A DNA stretch of 64,000 bases from Levilactobacillus andaensis (lineage in GTDB: Bacteria > Bacillota > Bacilli > Lactobacillales > Lactobacillaceae), in NCBI RefSeq assembly GCF_016861695.1, contig NZ_BOLP01000014.1:1-64000 (forward strand), written 5' to 3'. Positions 7,510-16,654 of the stretch are shown piece by piece. The position numbers were made by a program, and so were the translations under genes. The notes under the pieces were generated by a model that did not search any database, was not told the origin of the DNA, and saw nothing but the letters and a program-made list of their open reading frames with translations. Positions within the stretch are counted from its first letter, which is position 1. Every line of letters starts with the position of its first letter.

Positions 7510-8991
7510 ATGTCAAATAAACAAACTAACGTGGGGGTCGTCACGGCAGCCGTTTTCGTTGCCACCTTCATGTCTGCCATTGAGGGGACCATTGTCTCCA
7601 CCGCCATGCCAACCATCGTCGGGGACCTACACGGGGTCGCCCTCATGAATTGGGTCTTCTCAATCTTTCTACTGACGAGTGCCCTGGCCACACCAATCTA
7701 CGGCAAGTTGGCCGATACGGTGGGCCGTAAGCTCGTCTTCTTAGTCGGTCTCTTCATCTTCGTGTTAGGGTCGACCTTATCGGGGATGTCGCACAGCATG
7801 GAAACATTAATTGCTTGGCGGGCCCTGCAAGGAATCGGTGCCGGGGCCATTATGCCGGTGTCTTTTACAATCTTAGCGGACATCTATCCGGTTGAAAAAC
7901 GCGCGCGGGTCATGGGCCTGAACGGGTCAGCCTGGGGAATCGCTGCGGTGGTCGCACCCTTATTAGGGGGCTTTATCGTCGATCAACTCAGCTGGCACTG
8001 GATTTTCTTCATTAATATTCCCATTGGGATCATTACCATGGCGCTGATTTGGTTTAACTTAAATGAGTCCACTCAGCGCAAGACCTTTACGATGGACTGG
8101 GCCGGTTGCCTGTGGCTGTCGGTTGGCTTGTTGGCGTTGATGTTGACCTTCCAGCTCTTGGGCGAGGGCGACTTGAACATGCTGTGGGTCGTCGGTGGCT
8201 TAGTCGTGACGGTCGTAGCCTTCTGGCTGTTTCTGCGACGAGAAAAGCGGACGGATGATCCTTTGATTCCGCTGACACTGTTCCGTGATCGAACGTTTGT
8301 GATTCAAAATTTGATTGCGGCATTGGTCAGTGGGTTCATCATGGGATTTGAAGTTTATTTGCCTACTTGGACACAGGGACTTCTGGGGCTACGTGCCTCC
8401 GAAGCCGGGTTTGCCATCACGCCTAGCTCGTTGATGTGGATCGTGGGATCCTTCATTGCCGGACGCTTAATGGTTCGGCGTTCACCATATCAAATTATCA
8501 ATATTGCCCTGACACTCATCATCATTGGTGCGGTGACGATGGCCTTGATTCCAGCGACCACACCGTTCTGGTGTTTCTTCGTTATCGCGGCCATTTGTGG
8601 GACCGGATTCGGGATTACCATTACCACCACGACCGTGACCGTTCAGAGTCACGTGGCGACCGATGAAATTGGGGTAGCAACTTCCTTTAATACCTTGTCC
8701 CGGACGCTGGGACAGACAATTATGGTGTCCATTTTGGGAATCATCATGAACGTGCAGATGGCTAAGGGGGTCGCTAGCCATTCCGGTGCGACGATGGGGA
8801 TGATGAACAAGTTGATCAATCCGCAGACTGCTAAGAGCTTACCGGCTAAGCTCTTGCCAGAGCTCCACGGTATCTTGTACCAGGGACTGCATTTAATCTT
8901 CATCGCTGGCGCACTGCTGATTGTGATTTCGTTCTTAGTGAACTTTTTGGACCGCAAGGATACCCAGCGAATCAGCGATAATCAGGGGTAA
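7510..8991 (+). CDS. MFS drug/proton antiporter, DHA2 family (14 TM)
   Basis: 493 aa. Start at 7510 with AGGAGG 6 nt upstream. The N-terminal MFS signature is present (A-T-P-I-Y-G-K-L-A-D then G-R-K near residue 75), TM1 has the DHA2-like E-G-T-I-V-S-T-A-M-P-T-I motif, and motif C-like glycine-rich helices follow (GLNGSAWGIAAVVAPLLGG). About 14 hydrophobic segments and a short charged tail. Likely exports toxic organic compounds; the substrate cannot be read. Monocistronic, no regulator beside it. Confidence 0.9.
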   Translation: MSNKQTNVGVVTAAVFVATFMSAIEGTIVSTAMPTIVGDLHGVALMNWVFSIFLLTSALATPIYGKLADTVGRKLVFLVGLFIFVLGSTLSGMSHSMETLIAWRALQGIGAGAIMPVSFTILADIYPVEKRARVMGLNGSAWGIAAVVAPLLGGFIVDQLSWHWIFFINIPIGIITMALIWFNLNESTQRKTFTMDWAGCLWLSVGLLALMLTFQLLGEGDLNMLWVVGGLVVTVVAFWLFLRREKRTDDPLIPLTLFRDRTFVIQNLIAALVSGFIMGFEVYLPTWTQGLLGLRASEAGFAITPSSLMWIVGSFIAGRLMVRRSPYQIINIALTLIIIGAVTMALIPATTPFWCFFVIAAICGTGFGITITTTTVTVQSHVATDEIGVATSFNTLSRTLGQTIMVSILGIIMNVQMAKGVASHSGATMGMMNKLINPQTAKSLPAKLLPELHGILYQGLHLIFIAGALLIVISFLVNFLDRKDTQRISDNQG

Positions 8992-9058
8992 TTACTCCCG
9001 TTTTTCGTATAATTACGTTATAATTATCATTAAATAATCAAAAGTGGAGGCGAGGAAG

Positions 9059-9382
9059 ATGTTTGAGAGTAATCATGCGCGGTATGCCAGTTATGGTACC
9101 GTTGCGGCCCTACCAGGCGACATGATCGATGCTGTTTGGCAGATTATTGACCGCGACCTCCAAGGACTGTTTCCGTTAGACAACCTGTTAACGTTTAAGC
9201 TCCATGAAAATCAGGGGACAACGACGTTTGAGTACGTTCAAGAAGACGACCAGCAAATGGATCTGCGAGCAGGGTTCGATACCCAGTTTGCGTACACGCC
9301 AGAATTGCCGGACACCGTCTTAGCGTATGATGATGGGGATAGTCAGATCATTCTGCTACCATCCGAAACGGCTGAACATTAA
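9059..9382 (+). CDS. DUF960-like small protein
   Basis: 107 aa beginning MFESNHARYASYGTVAALPG. The start at ATG 9059 is preferred over GTG 9044 because GGAGG at 9046-9050 would overlap the latter. A TATAAT box at 9020-9025 lies a short distance upstream. The sequence (Y-x-S-Y-G-T-V-A-x-L-P, an acidic middle, short strands) resembles the DUF960 family of Lactobacillales; function unknown. Its own terminator follows, then a repeat cluster. Confidence 0.75.
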   Translation: MFESNHARYASYGTVAALPGDMIDAVWQIIDRDLQGLFPLDNLLTFKLHENQGTTTFEYVQEDDQQMDLRAGFDTQFAYTPELPDTVLAYDDGDSQIILLPSETAEH

Positions 9383-9392
9383 TTGTGTAAAT

Positions 9393-9430
9393 AAAAAGTA
9401 GTTCGGGAATTGTCCTGAACTACTTTTTTT
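9393..9430 (+). terminator. Terminator
   Basis: AAAAAGTAGTTCGGG pairs with CCTGAACTACTTTTT, followed by more T. Symmetric A and T runs make it potentially bidirectional. Confidence 0.9.
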
Positions 9431-9458
9431 GGTTAAATTAGGCAACCTAGTGCTCCCT

Positions 9459-9500
9459 TCGCCTGCGCCCATATCTGGCGACCTATTGGCTTACATAGTA
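9459..9500 (+). repeat. Repeat A copy with internal deletion (A7)
   Basis: The first bases of repeat A (TCGCCT) are joined directly to its last part (GCGCCCATATCTGGCGACCT, TTGGCTTACATAGT); about 120 nt of the middle are missing. Repeat B follows 100 nt later in the same orientation. Confidence 0.75.
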
Positions 9501-9601
9501 CGCTTAGACAACGGGGATAATGATTGTAACAGTCGCTATCGATTGAACCGAAAGCGCTAAGTCTCCACGTTTTCCGACCGTTGTCGTGGTAAAACACAGT
9601 T

Positions 9602-9792
9602 AGAGCCGGAGGAGGGCAGGGATGCAGCCAGCCGTGGTAATATTGTGAGCTGGCCAAAGGCTAGCTCACAATATGGGCGACTTTGGAGACACGTGTCCTT
9701 CGTGGCTTCAAAGCGAGCGATAAGACTGGTGTTCTTCCAGTCTGAAGCGTCCCCACAGCAGGCGGAATCCCTGACAGCCGGAGTGCGGCCAA
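9602..9792 (+). repeat. Repeat B, full copy (B1)
   Basis: Starts AGAGCCGGAGGAGGGCAGGGATG and runs to GGAATCCCTGACAGCCGGAGTGCGGCC. Contains hairpin AGACTGG-loop-CCAGTCT, a fully paired variant of the hairpin written AGCCTGA/TCAGGCT in other copies. Confidence 0.85.
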
Positions 9793-9845
9793 TTTATACT
9801 AATTTAACTGCTAATTGGTTGGCACTATAATTGCCAGAAATTTAA

Positions 9846-10616
9846 TCACTGAATCAGCCCAAAGTGCCGCAACCCGTGAACAATGCCATCGGTCATATTG
9901 GTCGTGGTGACGTAAGCCGCCTTATTCTTGGCTTGGAACACACCGTTGCCCATGGCGATGGGGATGTCGACCTCATCGAACATCTGTAGGTCATTGAGGC
10001 CATCGCCAAACGCATAGGTCTTCACATCTTGGAGTCCGGCCGTCTTGAGGAGCGTTCGAATCCCAGTCTGCTTGGTGACGCCCATGACCATGGTATCGAG
10101 GGCCCGCGGATTATTCCGGACTAAGGTCAGCTGGCCAGCAAATTTGCGCTGGTAGATTTTTTCTTTGTCCCGATTGAAAATATTGAGGAAGTTAATGTCG
10201 TGGCTCAAGTACCAGTCGGGGTCAACCACCGCGGGTAACCGCAATAATTTAAAATTATCCTGGGTGTCCTGACTGGACTGACTCAGTCGAAAGCCTTGAT
10301 TATTAAAGTAGCCAACGGGATCGCCCTGCTGATTGGCAAAGGCAGTGATGGCCTTTAGCGTGGGGCGGGGGATGTTTGCCGCCGCCAGTCGCTGGCCTTG
10401 GTACTGCACATAACTCCCGTTAGCACTGACGACCGCATCAATATTTGTGGTGTCCAAGACAGATTGAATCTCAAATATGTTTCTTCCGGTCGCAATAACT
10501 GGTAAAATATGATGTTGTTGCATTTCATGAATAGCCGCAACACTTGCTGGCAAAACGTTCTTATTGTCGTCAAACAGCGTTCCGTCCAAATCAAAAAAAA
10601 CGATTGCGTGATACAT
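9846..10616 (-). CDS. Cof-type HAD-IIB sugar-phosphate phosphatase
   Basis: 256 aa. Start at 10616 (MYHAIVFFDLDG) with AGGAGG 7 nt upstream; a longer frame has no ribosome site. HAD motifs: nucleophile and acid Asp9/Asp11 in FFDLDGTLFDD, motif II Thr in VIATGRN, a C2-type cap, and motif IV FGDGLNDLQMF near residue 205. Cytosolic phosphatases of this group act on sugar phosphates or flavin/pyridoxal phosphate; the substrate cannot be read. No operon partner. Confidence 0.9.
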   Translation of the reverse strand: MYHAIVFFDLDGTLFDDNKNVLPASVAAIHEMQQHHILPVIATGRNIFEIQSVLDTTNIDAVVSANGSYVQYQGQRLAAANIPRPTLKAITAFANQQGDPVGYFNNQGFRLSQSSQDTQDNFKLLRLPAVVDPDWYLSHDINFLNIFNRDKEKIYQRKFAGQLTLVRNNPRALDTMVMGVTKQTGIRTLLKTAGLQDVKTYAFGDGLNDLQMFDEVDIPIAMGNGVFQAKNKAAYVTTTNMTDGIVHGLRHFGLIQ

Positions 10617-10806
10617 AGAATGCCTCCTAGTTCTTATGCTTACAGTTTCATTATACAACAATCTGTTTGGTCCCCGTTTGGATTCGATTAGGTCGCGTTG
10701 CACACTGAAAGTTCATGAAATTTGGAGAAATTTTGTCAGTCAGATGTAGTAGTCGGCTATTTTATGGTACACTATATCTTGTATTTTTAATAAAAGAGGG
10801 GCTATC

Positions 10807-11454
10807 ATGGTGATAATTACAGCTGGAATGATCGGAGTCGGTAAAACGACTTTAACTGGAAAGATTGCGTCACACCTGGGTACTCAAGCATTTTTTGAAC
10901 CGGTTGGCGACAACCCGGTGTTGCCACTTTACTACCGGGACCCGAAGCAATATGGCTTCTTACTGCAGATTTACTTTTTGAACAAGCGGTTTAGCATGAT
11001 CAAACGGGCTCTGGCCGACGACAACAACGTCCTTGACCGTTCCATCTACGAAGATGCGCTCTTCACCCGCGAAAACAACGCCGAAGGTAACATTACCGAC
11101 ACGGAACTCGAGGTCTACTTAAACCTCCTCGACAACATGATGCACGAATTAAATGAACTGCCAAAGAAGGCGCCCGACTTATTAGTTTACGCCGATGCCG
11201 ACTTTGACACGATCCTTCACCGCATCAAGAAACGTGGTCGCGATTACGAACAATTCGACGACAATCCAGAATTGGAATCCTACTACAAGAAGATGTGGAC
11301 GGCTTACCAAGGTTGGTTTGCCGACTACGATGTTAGTCCTAAGATCAAGATCGACTTACAAAAGTATGACTTGGATGTTCCTGGCAACACGGAACTCGTT
11401 CTGGGCCAAATCGATGACGCTTTGAAAGACTTACGAAGCGACGCCACCGTATAA
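10807..11454 (+). CDS. Deoxynucleoside kinase (dAK/dGK family)
   Basis: 215 aa. Phosphorylates deoxynucleosides for salvage. Walker A loop GMIGVGKTT at residues 7-15, DRSIYED near residue 80 and an Arg-rich LID (RIKKRGRDYEQ) near residue 140 match the dNK family. The start has AGAGGGG 7 nt upstream. Lactobacilli commonly carry paired kinases of this type as adjacent genes; only one copy is present here. Which base it prefers is not readable. Confidence 0.9.
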   Translation: MVIITAGMIGVGKTTLTGKIASHLGTQAFFEPVGDNPVLPLYYRDPKQYGFLLQIYFLNKRFSMIKRALADDNNVLDRSIYEDALFTRENNAEGNITDTELEVYLNLLDNMMHELNELPKKAPDLLVYADADFDTILHRIKKRGRDYEQFDDNPELESYYKKMWTAYQGWFADYDVSPKIKIDLQKYDLDVPGNTELVLGQIDDALKDLRSDATV

Positions 11455-11465
11455 AAATCGTCATT

Positions 11466-11506
11466 AAAAATCTCCCCAGTCAGAAATGGCTGTGGGAGAT
11501 TTTTTT
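11466..11506 (+). terminator. Terminator of the dNK gene
   Basis: AAAAATCTCCC pairs with GGGAGATTTTT, followed by TT. Confidence 0.9.
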
Positions 11507-11584
11507 GAGGTTCTGTGTAATTTTTGGCTAAAAGGGTGTTGTGATAACAACTGGAGTGCAACCAGCTATATATCAGTCCGAGTG

Positions 11585-12256
11585 TTAACCTAACTTCTTT
11601 TCAATATTAGCCAGGGTGACTAGACTCGTGTCAGCAAAGACCATATCGGCAGCACCCAATTCGGTTGCGTCGCCAATACCCAAGGAAACCTCGCCAGCCG
11701 CGTTGATGGCAGCGACCCCAGCGGCAGCATCTTCGACCCCAATGCATTGTTCTGGTGGCAGGTTGAGGAGTTCAGCGCCCTTGGTGTAGATCTCAGGATC
11801 CGGCTTACCCTTCTTCAAGCTAGCTGGATCAACAATCTTTGGGAAGTAGTCAGCCAATTGCAGCTTGCCTAAGACCCGGGGGGCATTCTTCGAAGCGGAG
11901 GCCAAAGAGAGTTGATAGCCGTTTGCCCGCAGACTGTCTAAGAAGTCCTTCATGCCAGGTAAGATGTTGGCAGGGGTCATCTTGTCGACTTCGGCCACGT
12001 AGTTCGTGTTCTTTTGGGCGGCTAATTTTTCTTTTTCGGCCTCGGTGTAATCATTTTCCTTGCCACCGGCCTTCAAGATCATTTCCAAAGAGTCCATGCG
12101 GCTAATGCCCTTTAAGCCGTTGCCGAGCTCCTCACTCCAGGCAACGCCAAGGGAATCGGCTAATTGGTGCCAAGCCGTTCCGTGAAGAATGGACGTATCG
12201 GTAATAACGCCGTCCAGGTCGAAAACAAATCCTTTAATATCAGCAAACTTTGTCAT
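11585..12256 (-). CDS. pgmB: Beta-phosphoglucomutase
   Basis: 223 aa. Interconverts beta-glucose-1-phosphate and glucose-6-phosphate. HAD phosphomutase motifs: Asp13 and Asp15 in FDLDGVITDT, cap motif G-I-S-R-M-x-S-L near residue 47, motif II SLASASKNAP, and GVEDAAAGV with GKPDPEIY, typical of PgmB. ATG 12256 is chosen because AAGGAG overlaps the alternative GTG at 12265. It lies 12 nt behind the GH65 phosphorylase gene on the same strand, so the two form an operon: the phosphorylase makes the beta-glucose-1-phosphate used here. Confidence 0.95.
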   Translation of the reverse strand: MTKFADIKGFVFDLDGVITDTSILHGTAWHQLADSLGVAWSEELGNGLKGISRMDSLEMILKAGGKENDYTEAEKEKLAAQKNTNYVAEVDKMTPANILPGMKDFLDSLRANGYQLSLASASKNAPRVLGKLQLADYFPKIVDPASLKKGKPDPEIYTKGAELLNLPPEQCIGVEDAAAGVAAINAAGEVSLGIGDATELGAADMVFADTSLVTLANIEKKLG

Positions 12257-12268
12257 GTAAAACACTCC

Positions 12269-14989
12269 TTAATAGGTAATGGTGGATGAAACGTGTGGTT
12301 TTAATGAAACCTGTTGTTGCCCAATTTTGAGGGTCGCTGCGTGGTCGGCCGTGACCGTAACTTGATGATGGTCGATGGCAAATGTATATCGAGTGCCGCG
12401 CAGCAGCTGGTTGAAGCGAATGGTTTGCCAAGCTTGTGGCAAGTGGGGAGTGACGGTCAGCTCGGGAGCTAACGCGTCAACACCGGCGTAATACCGGGTG
12501 GACATCAGGGTCACAGCACCCATGACGCCGAGGTGGATTCCTTCGGCGGTCGTGCCGCCCTGAATGTCGTAATAGTCGGAAAAAAGCGCTTGCGAGAAGA
12601 GTTGCCACGATTGATCCATGTTGCCCGCCATCGCCGTGAGCGCTGCGTAGACGATGCGTGAGAGGGTCGAGCCGTGGGTGGTCCGGTCGAGATAGAATTG
12701 GAGATTTTTCAGTAGTGCGGTTTGTGGGAAATGGTAACCCAACTGTTCTAATAAGCCAATAACTGTTGGTGCATCGAAATTATAGAAGGCCATCAGGGCA
12801 TCGGCTTGCTTAGCGACCTGGTAGGCGTCCGGCGTTTTACCTTCGGCCTTCAAGATGCGATCCATTCGTGAAATGTCGCCGTACTTTTGCCGGTACTTGC
12901 GAAAATCGAGTTGGGGCAGCTTGAAGTAGCCTTCGAATTGACCAATGATGTCGTCATCGTTGATATCGAGTTTGAGATGATGACTGATGTCGGCGAACTG
13001 CTTCAGTGTTTGTGTCGTCACAGCCGTTTTATGGTCAATGCGCTTAAGTGTGGCGGCGTCCAGGTGTTGGCGAATAACAGCCAACTGATTGAAGACCCAG
13101 GTGACCATGAGATTGGTATAGGCGTTGTTGGTCAGCCCCGGCGTATCCGCATTGGGATAATTTTCGTGAAATTCGTCGGGCCCCATGACCTTCGCAATCG
13201 AGTAACGGTGATCAGACGGATCTAGTTGGGCCTTGCTCAACCAAAATTTGGAAATTTCTTGGACCATTTCCAAACCATACTTGGCCATGAAATCCTGGTC
13301 GCCAGTGATGCGGCAGTACATGATCACGTTGTAGGCAATGGCTAACGACACGTGGCGTTGCAGTGAAGAGTAGTCGGGATCCCAGGTGTTGGTCAGGGGA
13401 TTGAGGTGGACGACTTGCGATTGCTCATCGCCAACCTCACCGGACTGCCAAGGAAACATGGCGCCGGCATAACCTGCGTTCTGCGCATTCTTCTTCGCTG
13501 CTGGGAGCCGCCGGTAACGGTACATCAGGAGGGCTCTTGCCAGCCGCGGGTCATGGAGCGCATAGATTGGGAGATCGAACATTTCATCCCAGAAAACGTG
13601 GCCGCGGTAGGCTTCACCATCGAGCCCCCGCGCGTTGACCGACGCATCGATTTTGCCAGAGGCGATGGCTTGCGAGGCTGTGAACAGGTGGTAGAGATTG
13701 ACCCGCGTCAATTTTTGCGCGGTCATGTCGCCGGTGATCTGAATGTCGGCATCCGCCCAACGGTGTTGCCAGTAGGCTGTGCTGCTGGACAAGGTATCGT
13801 CAAAGCTAGCCTGGCTAAGTTCCGATGTGGCGATCGGTAAGAGGGCACCGGTCGTTTCCCGGTCGGTGAACAGCACCACGTTCTTTTCAAAGGTATAGGT
13901 GTGGTTGGGCTGAACATCGACGGACCGCATCTGCCGAACCTGTTGCTCGGCGTTTGGGCGGTTATCGTTCGGCGTGTTCAGCGCTTGTCCGGAACCGGTG
14001 AGATGAGAACCAATGGCAAATTTAACAGCCGATGACCGCGTCTGACCCTCAAGAAAGATACTATCGGGTTGCTGACCGGTTCCCGTGACGCGAATGTGGC
14101 GTTGGTCAAAGGCACTGTACCGCGCAACGTTGCCGTTGACGACACTGCCGTCGATGGCCGAGTAGACTTGCAGACTGCCCGCAAAGTTAAGCGGGGTGAT
14201 CTGGTAACGAATGGCCAACCGGTGCCAATCCTTAAAATTAGCCAGCTTTGTCGTTTGGATTCGCAAGGCGTGGCCCGTTGAAAGTTGAACCAACATGGTC
14301 GTGGTCAGCGTCCCAGTATGCAGGTCCAGGCTGCGGTAGATGTCTTGAATGTCCGTGGCCTTAACGCGAAACGGATTCTGATGATCGACCCCAAAGGAGA
14401 GCGCCTGTGCATTCGGTAAGTTGACGAGGTCCTCGTTGGTGACTTGCCGACCATTTAAATTCGTCGTTAGTTGGTCGTAAAGGCCCGCCGTATACCAGCC
14501 AGGATAGTTGTCTTTATCGGCATGCGCTTCGGTATAGGTGCCCCGGAGGCCAAAGAAACCGTTACCAACTGTCAGCATGGCTTCCTGACCGTAATTTCGT
14601 TTACCCTGGTATTGGCCGTAATAATCGAGGTGCCAAGACAGGTAGTCGCGCTTGACGGCTAGGGCGTGCTCTAAACCCTGGTCGGCGATGGCCTGTTGAC
14701 TCACAACGGGGATGTTGAGCATGTTGGCGATGGCTAGGCCAATGTCGATACGCTGGTGATTGATGCCGACGATGGTGTCCGAAAAGGGATAACTTAGGGC
14801 ATTGTCGACGACGGCCGCATCAACGTCCAAGCCGGCAAGCTTTAAACGTAAATTTTCTAGGTTTTCTCCGATAGTTTGCTCGGGATTGTAAGCAATGATG
14901 AATCGCCGTTGGGTAGCCTGGTCGTCCGGATGGTAACTGACCTCTAGTGAATCGTCTAAAACGTGAAGTGTAATAATTTTCAAACTCAA
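12269..14989 (-). CDS. GH65 glycoside phosphorylase (maltose phosphorylase-like) with N-terminal extension
   Basis: 906 aa, about 150 residues longer than classical maltose phosphorylases. Start is TTG 14989 with AAAGGAAG upstream. Residues 1-115 form an extra domain with no recognised motif (VDAAVVDNALSYPFSD). The conserved GH65 part begins near 120 (YYGQYQGKRNYGQEAML, GNGFFGLRGTY). The (alpha/alpha)6 barrel has FWDEMFDLPIY near residue 470 and the catalytic acid Glu in GPDEFHENYPNADTPG near residue 604. The inverting reaction with phosphate gives beta-glucose-1-phosphate, which fits the adjacent pgmB. The disaccharide (maltose, kojibiose, trehalose or nigerose type) cannot be fixed from sequence alone. 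A LacI-type operator and a cre-like site lie upstream. Confidence 0.88.
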   Translation of the reverse strand: MSLKIITLHVLDDSLEVSYHPDDQATQRRFIIAYNPEQTIGENLENLRLKLAGLDVDAAVVDNALSYPFSDTIVGINHQRIDIGLAIANMLNIPVVSQQAIADQGLEHALAVKRDYLSWHLDYYGQYQGKRNYGQEAMLTVGNGFFGLRGTYTEAHADKDNYPGWYTAGLYDQLTTNLNGRQVTNEDLVNLPNAQALSFGVDHQNPFRVKATDIQDIYRSLDLHTGTLTTTMLVQLSTGHALRIQTTKLANFKDWHRLAIRYQITPLNFAGSLQVYSAIDGSVVNGNVARYSAFDQRHIRVTGTGQQPDSIFLEGQTRSSAVKFAIGSHLTGSGQALNTPNDNRPNAEQQVRQMRSVDVQPNHTYTFEKNVVLFTDRETTGALLPIATSELSQASFDDTLSSSTAYWQHRWADADIQITGDMTAQKLTRVNLYHLFTASQAIASGKIDASVNARGLDGEAYRGHVFWDEMFDLPIYALHDPRLARALLMYRYRRLPAAKKNAQNAGYAGAMFPWQSGEVGDEQSQVVHLNPLTNTWDPDYSSLQRHVSLAIAYNVIMYCRITGDQDFMAKYGLEMVQEISKFWLSKAQLDPSDHRYSIAKVMGPDEFHENYPNADTPGLTNNAYTNLMVTWVFNQLAVIRQHLDAATLKRIDHKTAVTTQTLKQFADISHHLKLDINDDDIIGQFEGYFKLPQLDFRKYRQKYGDISRMDRILKAEGKTPDAYQVAKQADALMAFYNFDAPTVIGLLEQLGYHFPQTALLKNLQFYLDRTTHGSTLSRIVYAALTAMAGNMDQSWQLFSQALFSDYYDIQGGTTAEGIHLGVMGAVTLMSTRYYAGVDALAPELTVTPHLPQAWQTIRFNQLLRGTRYTFAIDHHQVTVTADHAATLKIGQQQVSLKPHVSSTITY

Positions 14990-15117
14990 TTTTGCTTCCT
15001 TTCTGCTAACGATTAGCGTATTCTTTCACTTTCAATCTTAGGCGGCCATTGGCCAATTAGCAATTATTTCCCTTTGAAATTGCTGAACTTATGATAGCAC
15101 ACAATGCCTATATGACG

Positions 15118-15139
15118 CAATTGCAATCGGTTGCAATTG
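15118..15139 (-). promoter_or_regulatory. LacI-family operator of the GH65-pgmB operon
   Basis: Palindrome with arms CAATTGCAA and TTGCAATTG around TCGG; the core TTGCAA-NCGN-TTGCAA is the LacI/GalR-family (MalR-type) pattern. It overlaps a likely -35 (TTGCGT) lying 18 nt from TATCAT on the minus strand, so a bound repressor would block the promoter. No LacI-family gene is present in the window. Confidence 0.75.
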
Positions 15140-15159
15140 TTAGCTGAACGTTGCTTGCA

Positions 15160-15173
15160 CGAAAACGCTTACC
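15160..15173 (-). promoter_or_regulatory. Possible cre (CcpA) site
   Basis: Minus-strand GGTAAGCGTTTTCG fits TGNAANCGNTNNCA at all but the outermost positions. It is upstream of the operator of the GH65 operon, where catabolite control would be expected. Confidence 0.45.
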
Positions 15174-15260
15174 ACCGGGGATGGGCGACTGGATTGTGTA
15201 GTGATTTCTAAAATATGGTGGTGATTTTTATTGGCGAATCTTTATTTTTGATGTGGGGAC

Positions 15261-15292
15261 AAAAAAGTCCGGACGATGATCGTTCGGACTTT
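15261..15292 (-). terminator. Terminator of the dehydrogenase gene
   Basis: 13-bp stem AAAGTCCGGACGA / TCGTTCGGACTTT with a 3-nt loop and a T-tail on the minus strand. Confidence 0.9.
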
Positions 15293-15309
15293 CGAATAGC
15301 GTTTAAGTT

Positions 15310-16269
15310 CTAGTTGACGATGTATAGTGGGTCGGCACCTTGGTCGACCTTGACGGCGTTGTTGGCCACGATAGCAGCCATGGCATCTCTGGCTTCAACG
15401 GTCGCATTACCGACGTGCGGGGTTAAAATGACGTTGTCTAAGGCCTTAAAGCCGTCGTCAACGTTTGGTTCCGCCTCGTAGACGTCCAACGCAGCCCCGG
15501 CTAATTGGCCGGACTTTAAGGCGTCTAAGAGGGCCGCTTCGTCAATGACGGGGCCCCGCGCGGCGTTGATCAGGTAAGCGGAGTCCTTCATTGCAGCAAA
15601 TTCAGCGGCACCGAGTAAATGATGCGTCTGATCGTTTAACGGGCAGTGGAGCGTCAGCACGTCACTCTTTTCAATGACTTCGGCTAATGTGGCATACGTG
15701 GCATTGAGGCTCGCTTCAGTGGCAGCAGGCAACGGATGGCGCTGGGTGTAGACGACCTTCATGTCAAAGGCGGCCATGCGTTTGGCAACGGCCTGACCAA
15801 TTTGCCCCATACCAACGATTCCTAACGTTTTACCGGCTAGTTCATGACCCAAGAAGAAGAGGGGGGACCAGCCAGCAAAGCCCTTGGTCCGCATGAGGCG
15901 GTCACCTTCGACCATTCGATGGGCCAACGTAATGATGAGGCCAGTCGTGACTTCGGCGGTCGACGTGGTTGAGACCTTAGGCGTATTAGTGACCGGAATC
16001 CCTTTAGTTCGCGCATAAGCGGCATCGATATTGTTGAAACCGGCACCATAGTTGGCAATTAATTTCAAATTCGGATCCGCATCGATCACCTCGCGGTCGA
16101 CTTGAGTGGACAGTGGTGTGATGAGATAATCCTTACCGACGATTCGCCGTAGTAAGTCTTCTTTGGTGATCAACCCACTACCGGAATAACTTTCAACTTC
16201 GAGACCCGCCTGCGTTAAAATGTCCAAGGCGGATTGGGGGATGGGGGCAGTTACTAAAACACTGGTCAT
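15310..16269 (-). CDS. D-isomer-specific 2-hydroxyacid dehydrogenase
   Basis: 319 aa; start at 16269 (MTSVLVTAPIPQ) with GAAGGAG 8 nt upstream. NAD(P) fold motif GKTLGIVGMGQIG near residue 150, then the catalytic trio: Arg near 237 (NAARGPVID), Glu near 266 (YEAEPNVDD) and His near 284 (TPHVGNAT). This places it with glyoxylate/hydroxypyruvate/phenyllactate-type reductases; the substrate is not readable. Single gene with its own terminator. Confidence 0.93.
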   Translation of the reverse strand: MTSVLVTAPIPQSALDILTQAGLEVESYSGSGLITKEDLLRRIVGKDYLITPLSTQVDREVIDADPNLKLIANYGAGFNNIDAAYARTKGIPVTNTPKVSTTSTAEVTTGLIITLAHRMVEGDRLMRTKGFAGWSPLFFLGHELAGKTLGIVGMGQIGQAVAKRMAAFDMKVVYTQRHPLPAATEASLNATYATLAEVIEKSDVLTLHCPLNDQTHHLLGAAEFAAMKDSAYLINAARGPVIDEAALLDALKSGQLAGAALDVYEAEPNVDDGFKALDNVILTPHVGNATVEARDAMAAIVANNAVKVDQGADPLYIVN

Positions 16270-16417
16270 GTCTATCACTCCTTCAGTAGAATTCAATTCA
16301 CACTTCCATTGTAATCGTTTCCAATTAGGAAAGCACCACTTGGGAAGATTAACTTCGAAATTACCCGGTAAACGTGGTAAGATTTGAACAATGAGATGAG
16401 ACGGAGGCGTGAGGCGA

Positions 16418-16624
16418 ATGAAGAGTGTGGCCCTTATTTTAATGACGATCATGACGGGAATTTTGATTGGCGGTACGCTATGGTTACTCCTAGCAATGGG
16501 ATTGACGGGCTGGCTCAAGTGGCTGGTCGGCTTTGCCGGGTTTGCCATTGCGACCGGATTGAATCTAGGAATTTTCTGGCTATTATGGCCGAAAACCGGT
16601 TTTGCGGATGATGATGACGATTAA
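16418..16624 (+). CDS. Small two-TM membrane protein
   Basis: 68 aa, MKSVALILMTIMTG at the start. Two hydrophobic helices (about 4-32 and 37-58) are followed by a tail of five Asp. GGAGG at 16403-16407 lies 10 nt before this ATG; GTG 16409 would overlap the ribosome site. Divergent from the dehydrogenase. Function unknown. Confidence 0.6.
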   Translation: MKSVALILMTIMTGILIGGTLWLLLAMGLTGWLKWLVGFAGFAIATGLNLGIFWLLWPKTGFADDDDD

Positions 16625-16654
16625 CTGTGAGAGTTGAGCAGTTTAGCGTTCCCT

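Noticed and set aside
9459-9792. Transposon with terminal inverted repeats made of A and B
   Set aside because: The start of A and the end of B are not inverted copies of each other, and no transposase remnant lies in the spacers.
12887-14281. Plus-strand frames of 112, 144 and 70 codons inside the GH65 gene
   Set aside because: Shadows of the strongly coding minus strand; no ribosome sites.
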